IMG/VR virus record: IMGVR_UViG_3300045733_000100
Location: 1 to 35,872 of that record
Source: a virus
Length of the DNA: 35,872 nucleotides
Direction: 5' to 3' (one strand)
Notes under the pieces: model-generated
What the model was told of the DNA's origin: nothing
The model's database searches: none
Seen by the model: the letters and a program-made list of their open reading frames with translations, nothing else
Shown: in pieces, positions 21,501 through 27,990 of the stretch
Layout: each line of letters starts with the position of its first letter
Position numbering within the stretch: the stretch's first letter is position 1
Program-made: the position numbers and the translations under genes

Positions 21501-23608
21501 ATAATTCTATAATACAATTACTTGATATCACAGAAAAATTCTATATATCAGATGTTAATAGAATAGAAGGTGTAACAGATAAAACTAAAAACATGCTTCA
21601 GTATTGGTTTAATAAAAATAAACCATTATTCTATGACTATGATATAAAATATATAAATAAGGAGTGGTTAAATTTTATGGATATATTAGGTATAGATAAG
21701 AAATTATCTATGTATAGACAGATTCAAGAAGTTAGGAAATCTAATAGTCCTTATGCTAAATTTTATACAGCAATAGAAGATGTATCTAGAGAAGCTAATC
21801 AAATGATACCATATGGTTATCGTATATATGATAGACTTCCAGGTGTAGCTAAACTTAATAGTGAAAGACTTAAAGGTGGTCAAAGTCCATTGTCTATTGC
21901 CAAATCCACATTTAAAACTGATTTATTTGTTAAACCAGAAGATATAGAAAGAGGTAATTCAGAATGGCAATCACAGGATGGTAGAGTTAAATATTTTATA
22001 CCCATAAATTTTACATCTAAAATAGATGCAATAGATCAATCATATGACATAGCAGGTATATACTTTAAATTTTGGGAATCTGCTAATGATTTCAGAAATA
22101 AACGAGAAATATTACCAGAATTGGAAATGACACGTTTCTTTGTTAACCAACGTAAAGCATATAATATAAATACTTTTGGCAAGATATTGAGTAAAACTAC
22201 AGGTGGTGATCCAGATAAAAAGGCACCAACTATAAAAGATAATACTATTATAGCAGATATGTTTAATGATTGGTTTGAAATGGCATTATATGGTAAAACA
22301 TCTAAGGATCTTAAGAATCCTATTAAAATCAATGATAATCTTGCTTTTGATCCAATGAAATTTGTAGATGCATTAAATAGATATACATCTTTAAATCTAT
22401 TATCTATGAACCTTGTTCAAGGATTTGCTAACGTAACAATGGGTGAAGTAATGCAATCTATAGAAGCAATAGCAAATGAGTATGTTGACCCTAAAACGTA
22501 TTCTAAGGCCCTTTTAAGGTACGATAAGTTTTTACCAGGGGTAATAGCCGATGTAGGCAGAAATGCCCCACAATCGCTTGGAAGCCTTATCTACGAGGAA
22601 TTCAATGTTTTAGATGAAGATGTTACAGATACTGTATTCTCTAGAAATTCAAAGATGGGTAAGTTTTATGCAAAGACATCTACTTTTGCAATGCAACAAA
22701 TGGGTGAGCATTGGTTACAGAATAGATTTTTACTAGCTATGCTACTTAAAAAGGAAATGATAGATCTTAATGGTAAAAATATAGGTAGTGTACTTGATCA
22801 ATATGTTAAAGTAGGTAATAAATTACAACTTAAACAAAAAGCAGAATTATCTAATGAAGATTATCAATTGTTTTTAAAGAAGAATAATTGGACAGAAAAA
22901 GAACAATTAGAGTATAAAATAAAAATACGTGGTGTATTATCACGTATGCATGGTGAATATTCTGATTTAGGTAGAGTTGCTTTACAAAGGATTGCATTAG
23001 GTCGTATGGCCTACATGTTTCGTAAATTTGTTGTGCCAGGTTGGCGTAGACGTTGGGGTAGACCTCAATATATAGAAAGACTTGGTCAATATACAGAAGG
23101 TAATTATATTACATTCCTTAAATTCTTTAGAAACTACTATAAAGAAATAGGTACATTACAATTTGCAGTAATGGGTGAGAATTGGGCTGGTTTATCAGAT
23201 CATGAGAAAGCAAATATACGTAGAACTATATCTGAAGCTGCATTCTTATTAGCAGCAATTATAGTTGCAGGTTTTGCATTTAAAATGAAAGGTGATGATC
23301 CAGAAGATGAATGGCTATGGTCATTCTTAGCATATCAAGGTTATAGACTAAAAACAGAAATGTTATTCTTCTCTAGTCCAGGCAACGCTATGCAGATATT
23401 AAGATCACCTATGGCATCTATGTCTGTTATGCAAAATATAGGTGATTTAAGTACTCAATTGTTACATCCAACAGAAATATATGAACGTGGTCCAATGAAA
23501 GGTCAGTTAAAATTAAAGAAGGATATAATTAACTTTATACCAATGTATAAGCAATTTTATCGAGCACGAGATATTGAACAGCAAATTAGCTGGTTTAATA
23601 GAAAGTAA
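18503..23608 (+). CDS. Giant virion-associated zincin / RecB-type nuclease protein
   Basis: This 1701-residue protein is encoded directly after the vRNAP gene with a 1-base TAATG overlap. Near the N terminus it has a zincin motif, HEFGH at 165-169, with a candidate third ligand in the SELMTH segment about 50 residues on. A PD-(D/E)XK nuclease of the RecB/Cas4 type follows: G-x-x-x-H near 410, D467 in GKIDLV, D481-F-K483, then a QLSIY segment. The long middle is helical. The C-terminal 350 residues include a basic stretch (FRKFVVPGWRRRWGR) and a hydrophobic helix at about 1579-1594 that could cross a membrane. Similar zincin-nuclease proteins accompany the vRNAP in crAss-like phages, so it is probably packaged and ejected. 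Its targets are unknown. Codon use is abnormal at 22495-22615. Confidence 0.8.
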   Translation: MAAIFCPRRGDEQYRELVNVLGSPEMAHLVWNRNGGYALDFNPSGYKSTLFDQLLEATDNNRFESLRLKSQYYLENNPNGKWYEDFKEEPNLPYNVTNREVNIGDNQKKYYDLLNRLSARFGYAWDFARPGEIPEWATATIRLKGVPNPVIVVKRDGMDFEDIIHEFGHIFIEHIKRDNPKLYDNLQNEFAKLSNKEQEYYITEMVKAYPGYTPTAIMSELMTHILTLYANKTIDENTGLYKALTDIWEYIKKFIADTLGITNIEKITPNITFEQLSDIMLDPNIKLGLGDIMGSGEFYHGYSGEYGYGLPYRKAIKKLSRNLEEEKEPTPKDIVQKFKNISKDIHEETDPKVVEELRKQGKGHYYYMKDGSKEHLNGVSRQMGKFGYGYFGKSDSIYSQVGKSVHGNIEAIQNGIIDSLGTVEGVTLTKDAKDELKAIFKELKGNYTALTEVLIPDIEQGLVGKIDLVLISEDGKVLLYDFKTKLRKYVKDEDGESKLKYSGFLYWNKASAKGFNDKDKAHLQLSIYAHMVEKVLGLDVNGIAVVKLEAHSHNDGKTINSIQLYTENEVEKEEYYYDKKGDVKYHHSTQSVYYGDSSTLHSKSMEGLERERNDVQEELFQKLVTPESKGGKLLQDLKTDLAKRVEFARKRYDPQKREELENLVDLLQEEESVTNALYEIIIYAHNEVFDIVDEVNKYLKEGIPFTPGLLYRWKDAVQGFKNLSAIKQELYANPELVPKKTHLRALNDTLDQIEHLETLYKTEGRVLIAKWLTPYYNGIKVQFEDVYKAEYRKLKYREVKKGKKTLDQFELEYGSINDYVNNLVDSKKVENDTFNLLYKELEIAGRDIGEITRWIDNMLDTSDPVSAALVHAFIATEEKGRLEAIDKREDMADILESLQLVHKKSLNTSEESFYSFLLEHNEKGEPTQYILRPYKSQFFIDVQEERKKYSKEDFAKEAINTAVSQFKSQFSTFNDEEFREALYTQVGELLTSNQISVEEYNSIIQLLDITEKFYISDVNRIEGVTDKTKNMLQYWFNKNKPLFYDYDIKYINKEWLNFMDILGIDKKLSMYRQIQEVRKSNSPYAKFYTAIEDVSREANQMIPYGYRIYDRLPGVAKLNSERLKGGQSPLSIAKSTFKTDLFVKPEDIERGNSEWQSQDGRVKYFIPINFTSKIDAIDQSYDIAGIYFKFWESANDFRNKREILPELEMTRFFVNQRKAYNINTFGKILSKTTGGDPDKKAPTIKDNTIIADMFNDWFEMALYGKTSKDLKNPIKINDNLAFDPMKFVDALNRYTSLNLLSMNLVQGFANVTMGEVMQSIEAIANEYVDPKTYSKALLRYDKFLPGVIADVGRNAPQSLGSLIYEEFNVLDEDVTDTVFSRNSKMGKFYAKTSTFAMQQMGEHWLQNRFLLAMLLKKEMIDLNGKNIGSVLDQYVKVGNKLQLKQKAELSNEDYQLFLKKNNWTEKEQLEYKIKIRGVLSRMHGEYSDLGRVALQRIALGRMAYMFRKFVVPGWRRRWGRPQYIERLGQYTEGNYITFLKFFRNYYKEIGTLQFAVMGENWAGLSDHEKANIRRTISEAAFLLAAIIVAGFAFKMKGDDPEDEWLWSFLAYQGYRLKTEMLFFSSPGNAMQILRSPMASMSVMQNIGDLSTQLLHPTEIYERGPMKGQLKLKKDIINFIPMYKQFYRARDIEQQISWFNRK

Positions 23609-23613
23609 AAAGT

Positions 23614-23634
23614 AAAGGGGCAGTTAGCCCCTTT
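23614..23634. terminator. Bidirectional terminator between convergent blocks
   Basis: An 8-bp perfect stem (AAAGGGGC pairing with GCCCCTTT) closes a 5-base loop, AGTTA. On the + strand it is followed by TTCTTT and on the - strand by TTTACTTTTT, so it can stop transcription from both sides. It lies 5 bases after the stop of the 1701-residue gene and 10 bases before the AAA+ stop codon. Confidence 0.88.
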
Positions 23635-23644
23635 TTCTTTATTA

Positions 23645-24667
23645 CTAGTTACTCATTATTTGACTGAGTACCATAGCTTTCATCATATTGTCCATAGCAG
23701 ATTTGCTTTCTTCACGCATTTCTTCTATTTCTTCTTCTCTTTCTACTTCTACCTTTGACTTTTTACCACGATTATCATTAGGTGTGGCAAATCCAATTAC
23801 CTTTTTTGCTGCTTTCTTTTTGTCTTTAGATTTACGTATACCATCTAATAATTCTGGTGCTGTTTTACCAGTATTAAGTTCATATATCTTATTACGTAAT
23901 AATACGGTAATAAAATCGATAGATGGTTTAATACCATATTCTATAAATTCTAATGCAATTTCATCTGCATTAATAGTTTCTTTATATTTTTCAGGTATAA
24001 CAGATACGATCATAGCCTTAATAACTTCAGCATCTTCTGTATCAAAATTATAAACTCTTTCAATACGACCAATACGATTAATAATGGTTTCAGGTAATTT
24101 TTTAGTTGAGTTTACAGTAGCAATGATAAATACATTATGTCTACTATTTGTTCCATCTAAGAAACTAAGCATATCTAATTCATTATCATTAGATTTTTCA
24201 TACTCATCAATAAGTATACCTATCCAACGATCAGGATCTTCAAGTCTTATAGTATCAATAAGTTCATGCATTGATACACGAGGTTCTCCTTTAGACATAA
24301 TACATACCGCATTCTTTTTCTGAACAAGTTCTTCCATTAATTGTCCTGCTAAATATGTCTTACCAGTACCAGGTCCACCATTGAATATTAAAGCTAATTT
24401 ACTCATTAACCCTAATTCTTTTCTAGCTTCATCAGCACCTTCATTTAAGAAGAATTCTACATGTTCTCTTGCTTCAGTAAATACACCAGTATTTATAGAA
24501 ACACCTTTTTTATATCTATCGTTTTTTTCTACATATATCTTTATACCATTCCAATTTGCAACGGTTTTTAAAGTATACATAGCACTTTCCAATTTACTTG
24601 TTACGTCCTTTGTCGATTGAGGGATAATTTCATAATTACCTTCTCCAGATTCTTGTTTTACAAACAT
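23645..24667 (-). CDS. AAA+ ATPase
   Basis: The 340-residue protein carries a complete AAA+ module: Walker A GGPGTGKT at 97-104, Walker B ILIDEYE near 151-157, sensor 1 asparagine in ATVNST near 186, and an arginine-finger-like NRIGR at 198-202. The N-terminal 70 residues are a separate small domain. The C-terminal 70 residues are a Lys/Glu-rich tail, probably extended or coiled. Such ATPases form ring-shaped motors that remodel proteins or DNA complexes; the target here is unknown. A close relative is commonly present near the replication genes of crAss-like phages. It appears to be a single-gene unit: a terminator precedes its leader, a terminator follows its stop, and a TTAAC-N6-TTAACA motif lies 19 nt before its ATG. 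It ends TAG TAA TAA. Confidence 0.85.
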   Translation of the reverse strand: MFVKQESGEGNYEIIPQSTKDVTSKLESAMYTLKTVANWNGIKIYVEKNDRYKKGVSINTGVFTEAREHVEFFLNEGADEARKELGLMSKLALIFNGGPGTGKTYLAGQLMEELVQKKNAVCIMSKGEPRVSMHELIDTIRLEDPDRWIGILIDEYEKSNDNELDMLSFLDGTNSRHNVFIIATVNSTKKLPETIINRIGRIERVYNFDTEDAEVIKAMIVSVIPEKYKETINADEIALEFIEYGIKPSIDFITVLLRNKIYELNTGKTAPELLDGIRKSKDKKKAAKKVIGFATPNDNRGKKSKVEVEREEEIEEMREESKSAMDNMMKAMVLSQIMSN

Positions 24668-24686
24668 ATGATATGTGATTTTATAT

Positions 24687-24703
24687 TGTTAATATTCAGT
24701 TAA
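24687..24703 (-). promoter_or_regulatory. Direct-repeat motif TTAAC-N6-TTAACA before the AAA+ gene
   Basis: On the - strand this reads TTAAC TGAATA TTAACA, two TTAAC units 11 bp apart. It lies exactly 19 nt before the ATG of the AAA+ gene and just after a terminator. The same motif at the same distance precedes the coiled-coil gene. Its placement suggests a promoter or operator. It does not look like the usual Bacteroidota promoter (TTTG and TAnnTTTG). Confidence 0.5.
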
Positions 24704-24714
24704 TTATATAAATG

Positions 24715-24736
24715 AAAAAGGGGGTATAAAACCCCC
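24715..24736 (-). terminator. Rho-independent terminator after the GIY-YIG gene
   Basis: On the - strand, GGGGG and CCCCC pair around a 7-base loop and are followed directly by TTTTT. It sits 33 bases past the stop of the GIY-YIG gene and separates it from the AAA+ unit. Confidence 0.8.
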
Positions 24737-24769
24737 GATCTCATTAATAAACAATATTTAAATATAGAA

Positions 24770-25084
24770 TTATTTCTCTACACTAGTAAGTTTTTCAATA
24801 GTTTCGATTGCTTCTGCTATAGTACATTCATACCATTCAAAACCATTATTATGTATATTAGTTTTAAAGTAATTTTCTATTTCTGCAACATCTTGAACTT
24901 TTCCTACATACTTATTATAGATAAGTTCATATTCTCTAAAAGGACATCCAGTTTGATAACTAGTTAATCTATTTTTCAAATCTGTAGTTCTACCTAATTT
25001 TATCCATCCATCAAATTTAGGATGAATAATTATATAGATAAAATATTGTCTTCTAGAGATATATCCCTTTGTATAATCTTTCAT
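24770..25084 (-). CDS. Small GIY-YIG / T5orf172-type nuclease
   Basis: The 104-residue protein fits the compact GIY-YIG branch often called T5orf172 or Mug113. It has YFIYIII at 14-20 (the GIY-like strand), WIKLGRTTDLKNRL at 27-40 (the YIG-like strand with the catalytic arginine region), and a candidate metal-binding glutamate in AEIENYF near 67-70. Proteins of this type nick or cut DNA and are often mobile genes in phages. There is no extra DNA-binding domain, so this may be the catalytic core alone. The gene is isolated, with a gap upstream and a terminator downstream, which fits a recent insertion between the coiled-coil and AAA+ genes. A house-keeping role in phage DNA processing is also possible. 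Confidence 0.68.
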   Translation of the reverse strand: MKDYTKGYISRRQYFIYIIIHPKFDGWIKLGRTTDLKNRLTSYQTGCPFREYELIYNKYVGKVQDVAEIENYFKTNIHNNGFEWYECTIAEAIETIEKLTSVEK

Positions 25085-25214
25085 ATAACTATTTTTTAGT
25101 AATACGAAATAGGATATAAAAATGTTACAAAATTTTAAATATCGTCGCTAAGGCCATTTAGAAGCGATTTAAGACACTATCTCCTTTGGCTAAGGGTTAG
25201 TATCAAAAATAGAT
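25085..25214 (-). other. Intergenic gap with possible degenerate coding remnant
   Basis: This 130-bp gap separates the coiled-coil gene from the GIY-YIG gene. On the - strand it contains a weak hairpin (TCGCT pairing with AGCGA, 13-base loop) followed by AT-rich sequence, which may be a weak terminator. Two short overlapping frames read like protein (LAKGDSVLNRF and KSLLNGLSDDI, then stop) but have no start codon and lie in different frames. No clear promoter was found. It could be the remains of a small gene or an unstructured leader. Confidence 0.3.
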
Positions 25215-26177
25215 TTAATTCATGTAGGCATAAGGAGAATACATATCAGAAGAAACTGTACCATATGTGTAGGTATAGTTAGTATTAGGTTTATTCCTTA
25301 ATACTCTTTCATGTTCTTCCTTAGCTTTTCTCCTACGAGTTTCTGCTATGGTTTCACTACGATAGTCTTCCTTATGTATATTTCTATACTCAACCTTATT
25401 GGCTAATTCCTTAGCTTCCTGAAGTTCCTTAATAGCCTGTTTCTTTGCTGATGTATCAACAAATGTACTTATAAGTCTATAGAACCAATTGCCTGTTCTA
25501 ACAGGTTCTTCTATTTCCTTAGTAAGTCGTTCAATAGTAGTTTTAAGAGTCATAAGATCATCTTCACGCTGAGTTTCAAGTTCATCATCAAGCTTATTCT
25601 TCTTAACCTTTACTATCTCATCTTTCAATTCTTTAATCTCATCATCATATGCTTCCACAACTTTAAGATATTTCTTACGAGTTTTTTCTTCCCATTCTGT
25701 ATTGTCAACACTAATAGACTTATTAACACGTTCGATTTTCTTCTTCAGTTCATCTGCTTGTATTTCAAGATCTAATTGTGTATTTTCAGCTTCGGATAAA
25801 GACTTCTTTAATTTAGCCTCTATCTCACTTCTCATAGCAGATTCCTCTGCTTTAAAGTTAGAATAGGTTGTAGTAACTTTATCTTTTCCACAATGACCAC
25901 AATTATTTTTGTAATCAGTATAGTCAGATTTACCACAATGAGGGCATTTTGTACGACCATTTGAATCTGCAATGGCATACGTTTTTACTATTACTTTTTC
26001 AGACTTCTTTGATTCATCTTCAATTCTTTTGATCTCCGCTTCTTTTGATCTTATTAATTCATCTTTGGAACCTAAAGCAATGTTTAAATTTGCTATCTTT
26101 TCCATCAATGTAGTGACGTGATCTGTTGCTCTTTTAAGATCAGCGTCCTTTTGTACGAGGAGATCTAATTCTTTCAT
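25215..26177 (-). CDS. Coiled-coil protein with central zinc ribbon
   Basis: I do not recognise this 320-residue protein as a named family. Residues 1-62 form a predicted coiled coil. A compact zinc ribbon follows with four cysteines (C78, C81, C93, C96; CPHCG and CGHCG). Residues about 105-260 form a long charged coiled coil, and the last 50 residues are basic, then Tyr-rich. The flow of Lys/Glu heptads suggests an elongated dimer or a folded-back hairpin. There is no ATPase or nuclease motif. It could be a DNA- or RNA-binding scaffold. The start is supported by the TTAAC-N6-TTAACA motif 19 nt before the ATG. It lies between a terminator upstream and the GIY-YIG gene downstream. Confidence 0.75.
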   Translation of the reverse strand: MKELDLLVQKDADLKRATDHVTTLMEKIANLNIALGSKDELIRSKEAEIKRIEDESKKSEKVIVKTYAIADSNGRTKCPHCGKSDYTDYKNNCGHCGKDKVTTTYSNFKAEESAMRSEIEAKLKKSLSEAENTQLDLEIQADELKKKIERVNKSISVDNTEWEEKTRKKYLKVVEAYDDEIKELKDEIVKVKKNKLDDELETQREDDLMTLKTTIERLTKEIEEPVRTGNWFYRLISTFVDTSAKKQAIKELQEAKELANKVEYRNIHKEDYRSETIAETRRRKAKEEHERVLRNKPNTNYTYTYGTVSSDMYSPYAYMN

Positions 26178-26196
26178 TTACAATTGTTTTTGTTGT

Positions 26197-26213
26197 TGTT
26201 AATAATTTGTTAA
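26197..26213 (-). promoter_or_regulatory. Direct-repeat motif TTAAC-N6-TTAACA before the coiled-coil gene
   Basis: On the - strand this reads TTAAC AAATTA TTAACA and ends 19 nt before the ATG, the same arrangement as at the AAA+ gene. The sequence between motif and start differs in the two places, so spacing as well as sequence appears to be kept. It overlaps the stop codon of the short frame at 26199-26310. Confidence 0.5.
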
Positions 26214-26310
26214 CTTTAATTGATTGATGATGGCATTATTAACCAAGTCATCTAACGTGGTTCCGAAAGGAACTTGTCTAACCTTTAATTCGCTAAAATT
26301 GTAACATCAT
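26199..26310 (-). other. Possible 36-residue small gene interrupted by a +1 frameshift
   Basis: On the - strand, ATG ATG TTA CAA TTT is followed by TAG. Skipping one T of the TTTT run gives a further 32 codons that read like real protein (SELKVRQVPFGTTLDDLV, then NNAIINQLKLTNY and TAA). The longer frame has no usable start codon of its own. It may be a small gene broken by one inserted T, a sequencing or assembly error, or a recoding site resembling the release-factor-2 frameshift (sense codon, T, stop). It lies just after a strong terminator and before the coiled-coil gene. A 5-bp inverted repeat (GTTCC and GGAAC) lies within it. Function unknown. Confidence 0.35.
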
Positions 26311-26344
26311 TCTATTACTAAAAGGCTATATTGTGAATTATAGT

Positions 26345-26372
26345 AAAAAGGGTGAAGCTTAAAGCTCCACCC
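26345..26372 (-). terminator. Rho-independent terminator containing the stop codon of the upstream gene
   Basis: On the - strand a 9-bp stem (GGGTGGAGC with GCTTCACCC, one G-U pair) closes the 5-base loop TTTAA and is followed by TTTTTA. The TAA stop of the 173-residue gene lies at the loop and the first side of the stem, so the gene's last codons form part of the hairpin. Confidence 0.88.
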
Positions 26373-26880
26373 CTATACCATAAATTAATTCTCTCATTGT
26401 TGGTTTATTGTGATATCCTCGAACTGATTGCAATTCGTACATATTTCGCATTTGAGCATTATGACTCATTGCTAACTCTAAAACATCATATAATACACCA
26501 TACAAAGGACTATTTGTTGATTCTTTCCAAAAGTGTAATAACTTTTGTTTGTATTGTTCAGATAATTGGCTATAGTCCCCGCTAATTACTGAATATAAAT
26601 CATCTTGATACTCACGAGGTATTTCAAATATAAATAGATATTTATTATTGACTTCATCGTATATCTTTCTTAAAGATAGATCTAATCTGCAGTTTTTAGG
26701 TTCTGCAGAATATGTAGATACGAGTATTATATGATCATCAAATTCTGGTTTATCGAAAATAGATATACAAGTTTTGTAAAAAGTTTTTGAAATGTCTTCA
26801 TATGTGGCATCTTTTTTCATTACCATTGGTAGGATAAACTTTGAAGTGGTATCTCTTCCTATGTAATTAATTATGTCCAT
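26359..26880 (-). CDS. Hypothetical protein, last gene of an operon
   Basis: I do not recognise this 173-residue protein. It has a mixed alpha/beta pattern in the first 90 residues (IILVSTYS, then YLFIFEIP) and a helical second half (SEQYKQKLLHFW, then LYDVLELAMSH). There are no cysteine clusters, nucleotide-binding loops or membrane segments. It follows the RecB/RecE-like exonuclease gene with a 1-base gap and ends at a strong terminator, so it is probably co-expressed with the recombination genes. A helper role in recombination or replication is possible but rests only on position. Confidence 0.7.
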   Translation of the reverse strand: MDIINYIGRDTTSKFILPMVMKKDATYEDISKTFYKTCISIFDKPEFDDHIILVSTYSAEPKNCRLDLSLRKIYDEVNNKYLFIFEIPREYQDDLYSVISGDYSQLSEQYKQKLLHFWKESTNSPLYGVLYDVLELAMSHNAQMRNMYELQSVRGYHNKPTMRELIYGIGVEL

Positions 26881-26881
26881 A

Positions 26882-27829
26882 TTATATATTTATTATTCCA
26901 GCACCTTCATAATAATCTTTAGTATATTCCCATTGATTGTTATCAAAATGCCATTTTAACTGTTCTGTTAATGTTTCTATTTCATTAAATCCTTTATTTA
27001 AAGTTTCTGATGATATATTATAAACTTTAATTTCTGTTGGTTCTTTAGTATTAATTGCTATTACATAACAGTTAATAGTATAACCTTGATAGGGCATATT
27101 AAATGTATTCTGTACAGCCCCATAATAAAAAGCTAATTGTCTATAATATTTATAATCAAAGAATTTCTTTTCAAATTGGTCATAATCAGCAGAAGTTTTT
27201 AAATCTACTATAGTTATTGTATGATTTTCTTCATTAATAATAACTCTATCTAACATAGATTTACATTCTACTCCATTATGAGTCCATTCAATAGGATATT
27301 CATTATAAACATGTATGTTTGGATTGTAATGAACTGTGAATAGTTTATTTGCTACTTTATGCTCAAACAATTTACTACGTATTTCATATAGTTTAGTCTT
27401 TACACTTGTAGGTAAAACTACTTTTATTGTTGAAACTTTTATGGATTTTATATATTTTTTATACTCATCTGCTAAAGCTTTTGCTTTTTCTAGTACTTTT
27501 TCATCACTTTCTTTAGTAGTATAACACTCTTTATAGGCCCTAAGGAGTATTTCATCCTTAGAACCTGATTTAAAGCGTGCTACTTTGCTACAGAAGTCCT
27601 TTTGTTGAGGACTTTTTGGTGCTTCAAAGTCTAAAAACACATATTCTTTATCAAAATTCTCTGGTTCGAGTATAAAACTATGAACATATTTGCCTTTTTT
27701 GTATATAAAAGCATTTTCTTCATCAATTTCTTTATCTAATCTCATTTTAAAATATAAAGGAGACTGTTCAAACCATGATAAAGAGGTACTACTTACTTTT
27801 TTAATATTATAATAATCTTTTTCTTGCAT
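26882..27829 (-). CDS. RecB/RecE-like PD-(D/E)XK exonuclease
   Basis: The 315-residue protein shows the motif order of RecB-like and phage exonuclease VIII-type nucleases. H50 lies in KKGKYVHSFIL, and a glutamate is present near 177-181 in NEYPIEW. D194 follows in MLDRV, then VDLKT at 208-212 with D209 and K211, and Q231-x3-Y235. These are the residues that bind metal and the phosphodiester in this superfamily. The likely role is to resect double-stranded DNA ends to give single strands for the Sak4-like ATPase and SSB encoded upstream. Its ATG shares one base with the TAA of the 53-residue gene, so translation is probably coupled. The class is fairly sure; exonuclease polarity cannot be read from sequence. 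Confidence 0.78.
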   Translation of the reverse strand: MQEKDYYNIKKVSSTSLSWFEQSPLYFKMRLDKEIDEENAFIYKKGKYVHSFILEPENFDKEYVFLDFEAPKSPQQKDFCSKVARFKSGSKDEILLRAYKECYTTKESDEKVLEKAKALADEYKKYIKSIKVSTIKVVLPTSVKTKLYEIRSKLFEHKVANKLFTVHYNPNIHVYNEYPIEWTHNGVECKSMLDRVIINEENHTITIVDLKTSADYDQFEKKFFDYKYYRQLAFYYGAVQNTFNMPYQGYTINCYVIAINTKEPTEIKVYNISSETLNKGFNEIETLTEQLKWHFDNNQWEYTKDYYEGAGIINI

Positions 27830-27990
27830 TACAAGATAATTCTTTTAATAGTTTCTCTTGGAATATAATGAAGATCATTGTTTTGGCTAAGTAATACAAA
27901 ACAATTCATAGATTCGTTATAATCAAACGATTCTACATTAAAGAAATTTAACTCATCATCTATTGTTTCGAAATATATATGTTTAAGCAT
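27829..27990 (-). CDS. Small 53-residue protein nested between nuclease genes
   Basis: This short gene starts with ATG at 27990 on the - strand and encodes 53 residues (MLKHIYFETIDDELNFFNVE at the start, ETIKRIIL at the end). It overlaps the stop of the PD-(D/E)XK nuclease gene by 8 bases and shares TAATG with the exonuclease gene, exactly filling the space between them. The tight overlaps at both ends, lack of stops and ordinary amino-acid make-up support a real gene. The pattern is beta strands followed by a short C-terminal helix. It resembles the small beta-rich proteins common in phages. No function can be assigned. Confidence 0.72.
   Translation of the reverse strand: MLKHIYFETIDDELNFFNVESFDYNESMNCFVLLSQNNDLHYIPRETIKRIIL

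Noticed and set aside
5706-23608. TAG or TGA recoding as in some crAss-like phages
   Set aside because: Nearly 6000 codons run without any in-frame TAG, TGA or TAA, and TAG is used as a real stop at four genes. The helicase TAG would otherwise extend far into the next gene.
23688-24620. Plus-strand open frames opposite the AAA+ gene
   Set aside because: The - strand frame has complete AAA+ motifs. The opposite frames are Ser/Leu-rich with no recognisable domains.
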